A DNA stretch of 64,000 nucleotides, taken from positions 8,888,001 to 8,952,000 of the forward strand of contig NC_134677.1 in the NCBI RefSeq assembly GCF_024713945.1, written 5' to 3'. The notes under the pieces are model-generated. The model saw nothing but the letters and a program-made list of their open reading frames with translations, was not told where the DNA came from and ran no database searches. The number at the start of each line of letters is the position of its first letter. Positions within the stretch are counted from its first letter, which is position 1. Made by a program: the position numbers and the translations under genes. The stretch is from Dermatophagoides farinae. Taxonomy: Eukaryota; Arthropoda; Arachnida; Sarcoptiformes; Pyroglyphidae. Of this stretch, positions 15,001 to 28,470 are shown piece after piece.

Positions 15001-16522
15001 ATTCGAAGATAATTATTATCCACCAGGAAAAAAATTGCACCAAATTGACCATTCTGTTTTGTTTGGTTCCATTATGGAATATTTCATCTTGAATTGGCTA
15101 AGAAACAAAAAAAAATCACCTTGTCATTCCATTGAATCCGTTTTCAATGGAAAAAAATCTTTTTTTCATTTCAATTCTATTCAATTCATCAAACTTTATT
15201 CATCATAATTTATATTTTTTTCTTCATTTCATAATAATCAACGGTTGTACTGCAATGATTTTTGCAAACGTTTCTTTAATGAATCTTGTGTTGAATTATC
15301 ATCCATTGATTTTAACCTAAAACTTGAAACAAAGAATCCATCTTGGGTCTTTGTTTTTTTTCGTTGTTTCTTTCCTCGTGATTGTGTGTGTGTGTGTGTG
15401 TGTGGAACAAAAAAATAATATGGGTGTTGTTGTATATCCGAAAAAAGCCTTTCATTATCGAGATTGAGAGAAAAAAAAATTTGGCGAATAAGTGAATGCC
15501 AATTATCAACGAAAAAAAGAAGCGAAGCAAACCCTGTTATTACAGATAACATAAAAAAAGCACTTGACTGCCATTGATACAATTTGCTGATGATGATGAT
15601 GATGACGGGCTATAGTTGATTGTAATTTTCATTTCGTGTATTTTTTTTGTTTCTCTTTTTCCTCTCGTTTTAAAAGCTTTGTCATGTTCATTTTTAATTA
15701 AGAATGTGAATAGAGAAAGTGGGAGATAGAATGAGAAATAACGAAAAGATTCCAAGCTTCTGTGTGTATGTGAAATCCATTGGCCTGTAGTGTGTTTCAC
15801 ATACATATGATTCTTGAACACACTAGTGTGTGTGTGAAAACTTCATTCAATTTTTTTTCTGGGTGTTACGGGTCCAGAAAAAAAAGCAAATGAAACTTTT
15901 GTTTTAACCATTTTTTTCTGGCCGCTCATTGGATGCCATTTTCAAATTCATTTATTCGTTTGTTCATTCGTTGTTAGGAAAAGTTTTTCGTTTTTTTTTC
16001 CTTTTTCATTTCGAAAATCAGACCAAAAACGTGCTATTATAATTGGTCGATAATTAGTGAAATGAATGGAATCGCGTTTCTGACTTGATTTTTTTCTATT
16101 GCTGAAGATTGAAGATGAATGGTTGTCAAAATCTGGATCGACAAATGGTTCGTTTTTCTCGGATAGATAGATAGACGCTGGGTGTGTTTGAATGTTCTCA
16201 TACAGTAGTAGTATTAGTAGTTGCATCAAATTCTTAAAACGTACACATCACTATTAGACAAATGTATTTGAAAAATTCGAAAAGACAGCTTTCAATCAAA
16301 TGAAAATGAGAAAAAAAAGATAATTGATACTTGTAACGCAAGGATAAGCACCGATGATGATGATGAACGTTTTTTCAATTCAAGAATCGTCCAGAAAAGA
16401 AAAGAGCTTGTAATTTGGGTATTCTTTTAAATCAATATGAATGTAAAGTTTAATTATCGTTTGATTATGTTGGGATTCAGTTCTTCTTCTTCTTTTTTGA
16501 TCCACCCACACAATTTCCTGTA

Positions 16523-16732
16523 TTAATTGTGTTTTATCTCAAACATTCTGTTAAACACTTTGCTGAATTGGATTGTGAAAACTTTGCTATATTTTCCACA
16601 TTTCAAATTTATTCTACCAATATAGCGATTTTCCGAACATTTACTACTACATAATTGACACATCGATTTATGAATCGAACAAACAAAATTGGTAGCAAAA
16701 AAAAACAACAAAATAACCTGTTTGTTGGTCAT
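16523..16732 (-). other. Cys-containing open frame, unrecognised
   Basis: A 69-residue frame with CSIHKSMCQLCSSKCSENRY followed by INLKCGKYSKVFTIQF and a basic end. The spacing C-x6-C-x2-C-x3-C, then a further Cys, could form a small metal-binding knuckle, but it matches no family I can name. The frame is not made of microsatellite codons. Weak candidate only. Confidence 0.15.
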
Positions 16733-17795
16733 TTATCTATCCATTATTATTTTTTCGTCGTCTTTCTTTGTGTTCACAACAACGAATCGTTAGTAAAAAG
16801 TGTTAAAATAATAGAAAATTGGTATATAATATGTGCGCGTATACTGAGCTCATCATCAATTTATTTCTGCTGTTGGTGGTAGTTGGTAGTAATCATCATC
16901 ATCATCATCATCATTATTATTATTGTTAGTATTGGTGGTCATCATCATCATGGAATAAATTGATGATCCCATCTTAACACACACACACACACATACAGTA
17001 GCCAATTCATTTTGAGTAATAAAGTACTTGTGAGTTTCGTGTGTGTGTGTGTGTGTGTTACCATCATTCCAACAAATTAGACTTGGCCCCTCGTGTGATG
17101 ATGATGATAATAATAATGATAACTTGAGTAATGTGGATCAACTAAAGAAACTGTGGCCATTTTTATGATGATGATGATGATGATAATTGGTAACTAACTA
17201 ACTATTTGACCATTATGATGATGACCGAATATAATAGATAACCAATCAACATACATTGATTGTTTCTTTTTTTTTTTTTTGCTCCAAATGGGTCAAAATT
17301 GATAATTATCAATATGTACAGGACAGAATCGTTATAAATGACAAATTTAGAAAAAACTCAGAAACTAGGAACCGCCTTCAATTATTTCATCATCATCATT
17401 AGGGAGAAAAAATTATTTGAAGCCATTAATTTTAGTATATTTTTTTCCCATTTAAATCATTTCTTTCCGTTTCCTATGTTTATATTTATGTCTGAAATTC
17501 ATGAATCGATTGCTACCATATTTTACCAGGTATTTAAAATTGATCAATGTTCATCTAGTGTGTGTGTGTGTGTGCGTTTGTTTGTTTGTCTGTGAGAAAA
17601 TATAAAACTCGATGACAAATGATGAGAAATTTTGATCAACAATAGATATAGCCAGATTCATTGTGGATCGTCTTCTTCTCGAAAAAAAAAATTCTTTGTA
17701 ATCATCATACCATACGAACACAAATAATAAAGTTTAATATAAAGTTCCATCAAGATAATGAATTAAATCTTATCACGACCTTTATAATATAAATA

Positions 17796-17819
17796 ATGAT
17801 GATGATGATGATGATGATG
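17796..17819. repeat. (ATG)8 microsatellite
   Basis: Eight perfect ATG units; it produces a false Met-run open frame. Confidence 0.95.
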
Positions 17820-19115
17820 AAGATATATGATAATCATTCATTCTGGTTTCTTGAAAACAAAACTATCTATCCCATATATAATTTCTGGAACAAAAAAATT
17901 TGGAATTTTTTTGGTTTTTTTTTGCATATGGAACAACGAAAATCGAAAATTTTTTTTCCACCAAAAAATAATGATTACGCAAGAATTTAAACTAGAATCA
18001 AAATGGAAAATATATTCAAATCTGATCGATTTATTTATTTATTTGTGATGGATGTTTGTTTGTTTGTTTTTTTTTAGTTTGAGTTTTTATTCTCCACAAT
18101 ATATCTGTAGAAAATCGATTCATGAAGTAGAGAAAAAATTCCATACACGTGGCCACCATCAACGTTGATGAGGATGATACGTTTTTCCACTTTTCATACA
18201 CAAACCCAATGGATTCGGTTTGAATTTTGACAATTTTTTTTCCATTTGTTGAATAAATTATTTAACATTGCATCCAAACAAAACAAAGCAAAAAAAAGAA
18301 GGAGAAAAAAAAGATTCGTAATTCGTAAAAGAGCCACTTATTTTTCATGATCATCATTGAAAATCGTAAAAAACCGCCACCATCGCCACCAATCACACCA
18401 ATCTGAATTGATCCATCGTATGATGATGATGATGATGAAAATGATTTAATTTAATTTTTTTTCTTCTTTTTTCCATTTCAAAATCTCAATGTCTACATCG
18501 TCTATTTTCTCTCGCTCACTCCATTTCACTTTGTTTGATTGAATTGAATTTGAAATGGAAACAGAACCAAAAAAAATCTACAGAAAATAACGGCTTGGCT
18601 GTGTCGTTGTCGCTGCTGTTCTTTTTTTTCGATTTGATAATTAATCAATCAATCATGAACAAGATGCTTGAATAATTTTAAATTAAATTTTATTTCAACA
18701 ACAAAAAACCCTAAGTAACAGACAAACAAATGAAAAAAAACGGAAATAAATTGCCTATTAAACCAATAAATGATGGTGATGGACATTTAGTGGCCTGAGG
18801 ATATTTTCTATATTTTAAAATCAAATTCTTTTTTTTTGGTTGTCCATTACTAAATTTTTTGTCGTTTATTCGTTCGTCTGTTGATTGATCGAATTGTATA
18901 TTCATTGATTATCATTGTGTGGTTGGTCATGATTTGAATTAAATTGATTTTTTTTTCTCGTTAGATGATGAAGAAGAAGAAAAAAATTTCCATTAAATTA
19001 CATTTGTGGAAATAAATATTTCAATCACTTGAATTCACATATGGATTGTGATTTTACTTGATCTTCGGTTTTTTTTCTCATGTCAAAATGATAAGAATCA
19101 GTTACGAAATCCACA

Positions 19116-19138
19116 CAAACAAACAAACAAACAAACAA
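19116..19138. repeat. (CAAA)n microsatellite
   Basis: Five to six CAAA units. Confidence 0.9.
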
Positions 19139-19680
19139 CAGATTTATATATTTCAATCAGAAAAAGCTTTTCTGGACAACAACAACAGCAACAAAAAATT
19201 CTCATCATCATTATCATTGTAGTCCTAGAGTTTGGTGAATCAAATGGAAAATAAAAAAAAAAGAAGATTTGATTTCCAGCTAAAAACGATGTGTATGTGT
19301 GTATTTGGTATTTGGTATATGGTACCGATGAAATGATGTGTGTGTATTATGAAATGAATATAAAACTTTTGCTTCCAACTTTGGTTGGCTTGGTTCCTTT
19401 TTTTTATCGTGAATTGTGAATGTTTGTTGTGAGTTCCAATAGTGAAAACTTTTAGTTCGTATATACACACACACACATTAAGTTTTATATATTTATACTT
19501 TTTCATCTCTGAACAACACCCATTGAATGAATGTTGTTGCTGCATATAACCGATGACGACCAGTTTTTTTTTGTGTGTGTGTGTGCTTCTCGTTTTAATT
19601 TAATTTTATTTTATTATTATGGTTTTATCAAAATGGTTGACAGTTTGACACATGCAACATAGAATGAGTGAAAGAGCCAA

Positions 19681-19699
19681 AGAGAGAGAGAGAGAGAGA
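19681..19699. repeat. (AG)9 microsatellite
   Basis: Alternating AG preceded by AAAGAGCCA; a GAGA-type purine tract. Confidence 0.9.
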
Positions 19700-20611
19700 A
19701 AGAGATCTAATTTGAAAAACACCAAACACATACATACAGCAATAGTATAGCATAGCGAACCAGAAAAAAAGTGAATTGAGTGACACTATCTTGGTACGGA
19801 TATCTCAGTATAAACAAACCTAAAAATGAAATAAATGGCCAAAAATACACAACTGTGTAAAAACAGAATCAGCCATTTACAGTTTTTCGTTTTTCGTTTT
19901 TTTTTTTTGATTCTGTTTACAGCCAAAGAAAATGAAATAATAAAAATAAAATGAGTATGAGAATATTCTAGATATATAAATATAGAATCATCATTGTGAA
20001 TGAATTTGATTTTTTTCTCTCTCTCTCTTCCCGGCATTTGTGTGTGTGTGTGTAGAATGAAATGATGGTTAAAAAATAAACTTTAATACAATAGTCAATG
20101 TGTGCTCAAATTATTGACGAATGTCAAATTGTATGAATGATTTGTTTGTTTGTTTGTTTTTTTGTCTGTTTGATTTCGATTTCGATTTCTGATATAAACA
20201 TTCAATCATTTCATTAAAGTCTAATGTTTGTTTTGCTTTATTCTTTCTTTTTTGGTTTTTCTATGCATATGTATGGATATGATGATGAAGAAATTTTATG
20301 AATCCGAGAACAACAACAACAAAAATCCAGGATAAAATATATGTGCTATTTCCTGTTTTTTTTTTCGTCGTCGTTGTCGTTGTTGTTGTTGGATGGCTGT
20401 AGCATTTCCTGTTGTTTGCCATATTCGTTGACTTATGTGTGTGTACCCGAAAACTTTCTACCAATATTCATTCATAAATGACATATTGTAATACAAAAAA
20501 AAATCAAGCGAAAAAACAATCCTGATGGATTTGTAAATGTATTGAATTTATCATCATTTTATCACAGGATATATGTAGAAATATAAAAATCGAAATATAA
20601 TATAAAATCAG

Positions 20612-20621
20612 TTGGGCCCAA
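20612..20621. other. TTGGGCCCAA palindrome
   Basis: A GC-rich perfect palindrome in very AT-rich DNA, directly beyond the minus-strand AATAAA at 20642-20637. Its place just past an LTR-like end would fit a primer-binding-site remnant, but the match to a tRNA 3' end was not established. Confidence 0.2.
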
Positions 20622-20678
20622 GGTTTAAGCACAAGTTTTATTCACGATGATAAAATATTGGTCAGATGGTAAATTAAT

Positions 20679-21137
20679 TCAAACAGAAAATAAATTATCA
20701 ATGTAAGCAAAATCAGAAGTAATAATAAAGATGATACTCAATCGTATGATGATCAATGCTGTCGTATGATGTTCAATACTGTTGTCTTCTTCTCTGTCCA
20801 TCAGTTTTATATCCTTTTTCCAATCGATATTGGTCTATGTCATTGATTACCAACCGACTCATTGTTGGTCATAATGCTGGTAACCATTCGTCATTCTCGT
20901 CATACTATTAGTCATGATTAGCCGTCCTGGTTTGTTGCCATCTATTTTCAAAACGTCATTACCATTATTTGACTCATTCCTTGTCATCGATATTTGAGTC
21001 ATCTGGGTGATCTTCAAATTAGTTATTTTTACATATATACGACGAATTCGCGAAAAAAATAAATATTTTGAATGCCTTGAAGCAAATTGAATTGAATCGA
21101 ATGAAAAAAACAATTTGTTTTTTAGTTGAATTCTCAT
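20679..21137 (-). pseudogene. Possible degenerate coding or LTR-like island
   Basis: A non-repetitive patch on the minus strand with three short open frames in different registers. One ends at 20859 (C-terminal residues NKPGRLIMTNS..GYQHYDQQ). A 29-residue frame, 20862-20773, starts MSRLVINDIDQYRLEKGYK. A 40-residue frame, 20801-20679, has an acidic start (MDREEDNSIEHH) and a hydrophobic stretch. An ATATAAAA (minus, 20812-20805) precedes, and an AATAAA (minus, 20642-20637) follows. The TATA-to-polyA spacing of about 165 bp resembles an LTR U3-R layout, but no terminal repeats or domain were identified. A broken gene, a solo LTR or chance are all possible. Confidence 0.25.
20742..20781 (+). 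repeat. Imperfect 20-bp tandem duplication
   Basis: Two adjacent 20-bp units, TCGTATGATGATCAATGCTG and TCGTATGATGTTCAATACTG, differing at two positions. It is not a microsatellite and lies inside the island at 20.6-21.1 kb, between its TATA-like and polyA-like signals. Confidence 0.8.
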
Positions 21138-21612
21138 TCATTCAAACACACAACAACGTGCAAATACCAAAAAAAATTTGAATATGATTTGAATATCCAT
21201 TTTTTCCAATGATGATGATGATGACGATAATATCAATGAAAAAGAAAAGACATCAAATATTGAAAAAAAGTCAATCAAATCCTCGACGAAATGGATTCTT
21301 TTATACTTTACTTATTACATTTTCATTCATTCATTCATTCATACTTTAGAATTCATATTTTGCCTTAAACCAAATTCTTTATACAATTTCCGAAATGACG
21401 AAAAAAAAATATTTACATCGATTTTTTTTTCACAATAGACAATTTCGGTGTCGAGCATCAAAAAAAAAAAAAAAAAAAGAATTCCAAAATTTTCCCTTTT
21501 TTCCATCATACAATTTTGAGACTTTGTTATATTGTTGTTTAACACACACACACACACACAAACATTTTTGTTGTTATTTGAGTAAAAATGACTGATTCCG
21601 GACTGAATGCAT

Positions 21613-21639
21613 CACACACACACACACACACACACACAC
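21613..21639. repeat. (CA)13 microsatellite
   Basis: About 13.5 perfect CA units, the longest CA array noticed in the window. Confidence 0.95.
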
Positions 21640-24600
21640 TATCCCCTCTAAATGGTGGCCAAAATCGGAAATGAAATACTGTTACTGGTGTTTACAGGAT
21701 ATGTACTTTATTTATTATTTGTATTATTAAAGGCCTATTATTTGTGCCAAAGAGAGAGAGAGACAGAGAAACAAGCAAGCATCACATTATTTTCATTTTC
21801 ATTTCATTATTATGATTAAGCTAATGTTTTGTGTGTGTGTGTTTATGCGAGTTGGATCTATTAATATTTTTACGAATTTTCTATAATGTATATACATCGA
21901 TGATGAGCTATTTTTTTCATCTTGACACCTTTTCATACCACACACACATCATCTGTAATTTCTATAGTTAGATAGATAAAATGAATAAACCCAATTGCTT
22001 TTTTTTCTGGATATAACCAATCCTCATGGATGGATTCTCATTCTTTAGCCTAATAGTAGTAGTGTACCAAGAACAAACACTGTGTGTGTATATTGAAACT
22101 TTGATTTATATTTTTCTCTCACTCTCTTTCCTTTTGGCCATCAATAGCTGTCATATCATATGTATGTGTGTACACGCATCATACAATAACAACAACAACA
22201 ACAAGTCACATGTGAAAAATATTACATGTAATCTTTTCTCTTGTTCAGTATATGAATGAATGAAAGAATGAAATGAAAAAACTTTGGATCCAGAATTCTT
22301 CAACAATATACTGCATGCATTATTTCTATTGTGCAAAAGAATCGCCATTGATTTTCATCATCATCATCATCATATTAAAACTCATATCTTTTGGCGTTTT
22401 TTTTTCTCTATTCGTTGTTGTTCACTTTTTTTGTGTGTCTGTGTGTATCCATTTGTAGTTTCTTTTATAGAAAAAAAAATTTTCCAATTATTTTGATGAT
22501 GATCAGTATAACGAGAGAAAAAAAAAGTTTCATTGATGGTGATTTTCTATGTTGATATAGCATCCCAAAAAAAAATATAAAGAAATTTTATCTCATTTCA
22601 TCCGAGAAAAAAAAGCCTTGAAGGAATTCTGGATGAAAAAAAAATTGTGCGAAAACGAAAATAAACAAACAAACCAAAAAAAAAAAAAAAAAATCTCAAA
22701 CAACAACAACAACATTGATGATAATGGTATGCCGGAAATTTTGGAAATTTTTCACCGTTCTTTTGTTATCGAAAAAAAATACAAATTTTTTTTTTTTTTT
22801 TGGTCGATTAATTTTGTTTCGTTGATAATTTCCAAATAAACAAAACCCGTCAATGTCTTTAGGGCAATAGAATAGTAGTCTATTTAAGATTTTAATTAAA
22901 AAATTTCATAAATTCAACATGAACATCCGTTATTAAAAGTATCATTTTTTCAGTTTTTCTTCTTCTGAATCCATTTTTGACCACTTCTAATCGGAAAGAC
23001 CGAGAGAAAGATAGAGTGTAATTCAATTGCATATCACCAGAGTCTTATGATCATCATAAGATTATTTTATATGTTAAGCTTACAATTTTTTTTTCTCGTT
23101 TTCTTCTTGGAATCATGATTCTGAATCCGAAAACGAATAAGTTTTTTTTTGACAAAGATCATGAATTGATTCTTCTTCATCATCATCATCATCATCATGG
23201 CTGATATGGAATCAAATCAAAATATTGTATAAGAGATATATTCTTGCTTCTTTAAAAAAAAGAATAATTCTCTCTGGTATCCGTTGATGCAAGCAAGCAA
23301 GCAAAAAAAAAAATGAAATGATTTTTTTTCTTTTTTTTTCTCTACATTCTCTACGATTCTCATCATGAGCGTATTCGAACGGAAACGATGAATCCGATTA
23401 TTCCCTTCTTTTTTTTCTCTTTGATTCAACATTGAAAAAAAGTGCAAATGCAGCAACCATTTTTTTCTTTTTGGTCATTTTTTTCCAGATTGAATTGAAT
23501 GAATGAATCGACAGAAAACCATCATGGAATATGGACCACCACCACCACCATCAACAACAACAACAAAATGAATGAAAAACTCAAGAATAAGAAAAAAATA
23601 TAGAGAGAAAAAAACTGATGCTTAGTTTTTTGTTTGTTCCTTTGGTTTTTTTGGATCTGCGTTTTTTCGCGGTTCGTTTCGTCCGAATCTTGTGTCTGTG
23701 TGTGTGTGTGTGCTATGGATGTTTTCGTCTTTTTTCTTTTTTTCGATTTGATTGATGCGTTGTATATTTCGCTTGACCAGTTCCTACACACACACACGGA
23801 CACATTCATACATAGAAAAAGCAAGACCAGAATCAGATACATAGCAGCATCATCATTATGGTCAAACAGTAGTAGTAATGATGATGATGATGATTCGAGA
23901 GAAAAAAAACCTCGAATAAAATTATTATTATTATTCCCTCTCGAAGAAAAAAGTTTCACATATTCTGCTGGTCTATGCATTTTTATTCCTGTCGATTTTC
24001 TTTTGTCGAATTTTTTTTCTTTTCATTTCATTTTCATTCATTCATTTTTTTTGCCAATCATATGAACATTTCTAATTCATTTCACACACATATCTTTTCA
24101 GAATATCAACCAGAATATACCAAAAGCCTTTTTCAATGTCTTTTTTTTCATTCTTCTGCTGATTTGTTTCCTTCACTGTTTTTTGATAAAAGATAATTTA
24201 GCTTTTAAAATCCATCAATGTTAAACATAGAATAAAATCGAAAAAGTGGAAAGTTTCCTTTTCCTTTTTTTTCGATCATGATGATGGTGGTGGTGGTTGT
24301 AGATTCCCTTCCGAATCAACTATGTAATTAAGCTAATTCACAATGATGATGATGATGATGATCAATGAAATGAATGAGTGAGAGAGAAAGAAATATGATT
24401 TCCGCTACATTAAAGTCGATCATTTTCAATAGTCTGTCTATCCATCTAGTCAGCCAGCCAGCCATCCATTTTTTTTTTTTTTTGATTCAATTCATTTCAT
24501 TTTATTTCAATCAAATTCAAGTCAATTCTAACCAATCCAATCCATTGATGATGGACATGATGATTGATGTCCAATCAAAATTAATTGATTCGAAGCTTTT

Positions 24601-24757
24601 CTGTCTCGTTTATCAACTTTCTTTCTTTTTCATTACAAACAGCAATGGAATAGAAATTTTTTTTTTACAGTAGTTTATTTTGAAGAAATTAATTTTAATG
24701 GATTGATTTGAAACAAAAACAAAACGAAATAAATGGAGAATTTTTTTGTCATGATGA

Positions 24758-24943
24758 CTAAAAAAAAAAATCAAGATTCCAAGCATCTAGTTTCGTTTCC
24801 GAAACAAAAAGTAGCAAAATGTAATGACAATGACCACGCCTGAAATGCCACGACGACAACACATTTTGGATGTGAATTAATTCAATTTTATTATTTTTAA
24901 ATTCAGTCAAATCAACAACAGAATTTGCTTTTTCGTACAACAA
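24758..24943 (-). other. Exon-like open frame without low complexity, unrecognised
   Basis: The minus frame reads LYEKANSVVDLTEFKNNKIE, then LIHIQNVLSSWHFRRGHCHY and an ending with SETKLDAWNL. It has no ATG at its start, so it would have to be an internal exon; an internal TTTCAG|GCG could be an acceptor. Composition resembles coding sequence more than its neighbours. No homologue recognised. Confidence 0.18.
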
Positions 24944-25150
24944 GCTAATTGGATGATGATGCTATGTCTCTTGACGACAACAACATTTACCCATTTATCC
25001 CAACATATAAATAGTGTGTGTGTGTGTGTTGAGAACATCAAAAACAGAACTTTTTTTTTGTCTGCCTAAAATCCAATTTGCCATTTGTTCATTATTATAT
25101 TTTTGGAAAACCATTGGTCAGTAAAATTCAAACAATGAACGTTTGAAAAA

Positions 25151-25175
25151 ACACACACACACACACACACACACA
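25151..25175. repeat. (AC)12 microsatellite
   Basis: Twelve perfect AC units. Confidence 0.95.
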
Positions 25176-27789
25176 AATCTGATCAAATCCAATTAATTTT
25201 TATCCCTTTCTTTTCATTCGTTGTTGTTGTTGTCGTCTGATGGTGGATGTATTTAATTGTCGTTGTCGAACACACCGAGATGATGATGATGATGTTTGAG
25301 CCAAACTAGTCTCTCTCTCTGCACTTGATGAAGATCATCAGAGATTTATATACATTCCAAAATCATTCACTGTTTATGTTTGTAAATTATTTAGATAACC
25401 AAAAAAAAAAAATTGGTAAGAAAAGGGAAAAGAATTGAAAAATTTTAGCCCCACTGTTACATTTTTGAACAAACAAAAAAATTGTGTAGATGAATTATTT
25501 AGAATCAGAATGAAAAATGTCTGTCTGTATGTATCGTGTGTTTTTTTCCAATTGAAGAGAAGAAAATGAATCTCGAATCTCAAATTCAAATTTTCAATCC
25601 ACATAGGATTTTTTTTTGTGCGTGAAATGGAAGAAAGAAAGGTAAAATTCATCATCAATTATTTAATGTTGTTTTTTATTTGGGTAAAAAAAAAATTTTT
25701 TCAAGTTTGAACCAGCAGCAGCGATACCAGTGTCACGAATTTTTTTTTGTGTGCATGTGTTGCAAATAGTATAAATCTCGACATCATCATCGTTGACTAC
25801 GACATCAATTAATAATGGATTTGAAGAAGAAAAAAAAACTAAGGTGATTTAATTCACGAAAAAAAGTAAAAAAAAAAATCAAAACGATGTTTACGCCCCC
25901 CTCTGCTACTACTACTGTCACACCCTTCAAGACAACAGAAAAAAATAAAAAAAAAATTTCAAACGACAAGATAAACAACCAGAAGAGAATACCAATCCTA
26001 TTCACATATAATAATCTAATCTAATTATGATAGAATGGTAGTAGTTTGTTGTTATTTTGTTTCTTTTTTACATTTCTCTCCATCCAATTTCTGTATGAAA
26101 TGAATGACGCCATGATGATGATTAATCTATGGCCCATCATCATCATCAATGCCAATAATTCAATTCTTTTTCTATTTTTTTTCTTCTCATCAAATGAAAC
26201 AATCAGTATTTATTATTTGTATTGGCAATTAATTTAAAGCTGGAAAAAACAAAAACAAAACAAAATATGAAAAAAAAAAATTTCATTTCAAATTCATTTT
26301 GGCAAAGTTTTCTTTTCCATTCTATTTTATTATATAAGAGATAATCATCTTTCTTTTTTTTTGACACAAATGAAAAATTTCATTTCATTTTTCTCCAAAT
26401 ACAAAGTATTTTTTTTCGTTGGGAGAAAGAAAAAAAAATTTTGAAAAAAAATGCTACTGGCTTTCAGGTTGAAAAACCACCTAATGATGATGATGATGAT
26501 GTGGATAAAGTTGAAAATATCGAATCTCGAAACTACCATCATCATCATCATCATCATTGAATGATTGACGGTGCACTGTGGTCCATCAACAACAGCAGCA
26601 GTGGCTACTTTTTGATTTTCCATTTTTTTCGTTCTCTTTTTCTCCACTGATGATTGATTGGATCGTCGATAATAATAATAATAATGGATTAATTGATGAT
26701 GATGGCATCATAAGAAAAAGAGAAATAGAAAAATTTTTTTTTGTTGAACAGAAAAAAAAACTTTAACAAAAACGAAAAAAAAAAATTTCATCTGCGTGGA
26801 TGCCATCGTGATGGCCAGCACCTAATAAAGATGCTACAATCATCATCATAATCATTGGTCATCTAATATTTATTCATTGGTTAATTTACAGGTAGTTAAT
26901 TTAATTTTTTTGTTTTGACCTTCTTCCCTATCGATGATGATGATGATGAAATATTTGTTTTTTTTTTGTTCATTTTTCCAATAAATTATTCGAATCGAAA
27001 ATGAAAATATATTGACCTTCTTTTTTTTCTGGTTGTTGTTGTTGTTGATGATGATGATGATGAATATTGTATGCTAATTTTTTTTTTGCTCTCCACTAGT
27101 TCATTTCATTTATTCATCCACCATTCAATGAAATTGAATTTGAGCTACCAACAACAGCACTGACCATGACATCGGTCATTGCGCTTATTTCACCATATGT
27201 GCGATTAATAATTCTACTAAATACGAATCATATGAAAATATGAAATTTTTATATAAAGGTGCGTGAGCGTATATCTCACTCATTTATTTCTCCCTATTCT
27301 TCGTTTGTTTTCAAACAACGTTGAATTCTAGGCGCCAGAGTAATTTTTTTTTGTTTTGGGTAAAACCATATTAATATTAATGAATCAATATCCATACACA
27401 CACGCACACAAAATGAAATTGGCAAAATGATAATCGAGAATACATATGGTGTATATGTGTTTGTGGATCTTTTTTTTGATGTTGAAGTCTTTGCGTGTTT
27501 GTTGTTGTTGTTTTTGTTCGAAAAAAGTGAAATGATCCAATCGCTGGATGTACAGTATCTTGACAGTCGACAGTTTTTTTTTTCATTTTTTCTTATTTTG
27601 ATTTGTTTGTTTTTTTTTCTGGTTGAAATAATAATGTCAAAATAGAAAAAAAAAAAACAATTAAAACATAGACAATAAGTGATGAATTCGCAGACAAATT
27701 TCCAAAAAATTTTATTTGTCTGAAGTTCATCATTCAAGTTTAGTCATTAATCGGTGATTGTTGCATCGATTTTTTGAATTTGGTTCAAG

Positions 27790-27858
27790 CTAATGGATCA
27801 ATATCACAGAGAGACAGGAAGTACAAGAAAAAAGTTTAATTTGACTTTATAAAATAAA
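27790..27858 (+). other. Possible short terminal exon with polyA signal
   Basis: After TTGGTTCAAG a frame LMDQYHRETGSTRKKFNLTL runs to TAA at 27850-27852, with AATAAA at 27853-27858. The stretch has no microsatellite and carries acceptor-like and polyA-like signals at both ends. At 20 residues it is far too short to be convincing alone. Confidence 0.12.
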
Positions 27859-28365
27859 TTGTCGTCTGGAGCAAGCTGGGTCATTCTTCGTTTTTTTTTC
27901 TATATTCCTGTCAGTTTGATTATTGTTTGCGGAAATTATTCAAAAACGAACCACCTTTTTACACCTTTTTTTTAACTTTTTTTGTCGATTTTTATTTTAC
28001 CTGGTGGTGTACAACAACAACAACAACAAAAAAAGAAGAAACCTAAATCGATCCAATATATAAATTGTTTGTATGATTGGATCATGCACAGTGTATTATC
28101 TACCATCACCACCATCATAATTACCGATTCAAACAGGAATTTTTTTCCCATTTTGTTTTGTGTTAGCTTGGTTGTTTTAATACAAAAATTTCCAAACGCA
28201 CACACACACACGCAAATAACCAACGAATAGTGTCATCAACGACCAACAGAAAGAATGAAAGAAAGAAAGAATATCAGCAGAAAAAAACCGAACATTATTG
28301 TAGGGCGATAATTTATCATTTTTAATGACGATATCTAATGATCAACGGCAAAGATGATGATGAAG

Positions 28366-28405
28366 AAACCAAACCAAACCAAACCAAACTAAACTAAAAT
28401 AAACT
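28366..28405. repeat. AAACC/AAACT pentamer array
   Basis: Eight pentamers: four AAACC, two AAACT, one AAAAT, one AAACT. It is not the arthropod telomere unit TTAGG. Confidence 0.9.
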
Positions 28406-28470
28406 CTAAAGATATAGACAAACGATTAAATGAACTGAATGAACAAAAAAAAAAGAAGCGTGAATGTAAC

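Larger units (their letters stand above)
8000..20600. other. Gene-poor, repeat-rich expanse
   Basis: No gene recognised. Microsatellites include (TCG)7 at 9378-9398, an ATCACA hexamer array at 12001-12023, TG at 12533-12553 and 13356-13374, ATC/ATT at about 16891-16925, (ATG)8 at 17796-17819, (CAAA)n at 19116-19138 and (AG)9 at 19681-19699. A slightly less AT-rich stretch at about 13480-14000, with a CT run and purine-rich sequence, looks 5'-flank-like, but no open frame follows. Confidence 0.75.

Noticed and set aside
16837..16847. GCGTATACTGA resembling the 5' end of the iab-4 microRNA as remembered
   Set aside because: No complementary arm nearby, so no precursor hairpin; match ends after about ten bases.
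23522..24065. Overlapping long open frames on both strands (152 and 143 codons)
   Set aside because: Both are shadows of CA, CAA and ATG microsatellites; open frames on both strands over the same repeats show absence of stops, not coding.
27294..27737. 147-codon minus-strand open frame
   Set aside because: Phe/Lys/Asn-rich with CA-array translation; no recognisable domain, no start context, no splice partners.
28366..28405. Pentamer array as internal telomere repeat
   Set aside because: Units are AAACC/AAACT, not TTAGG or its complement CCTAA.
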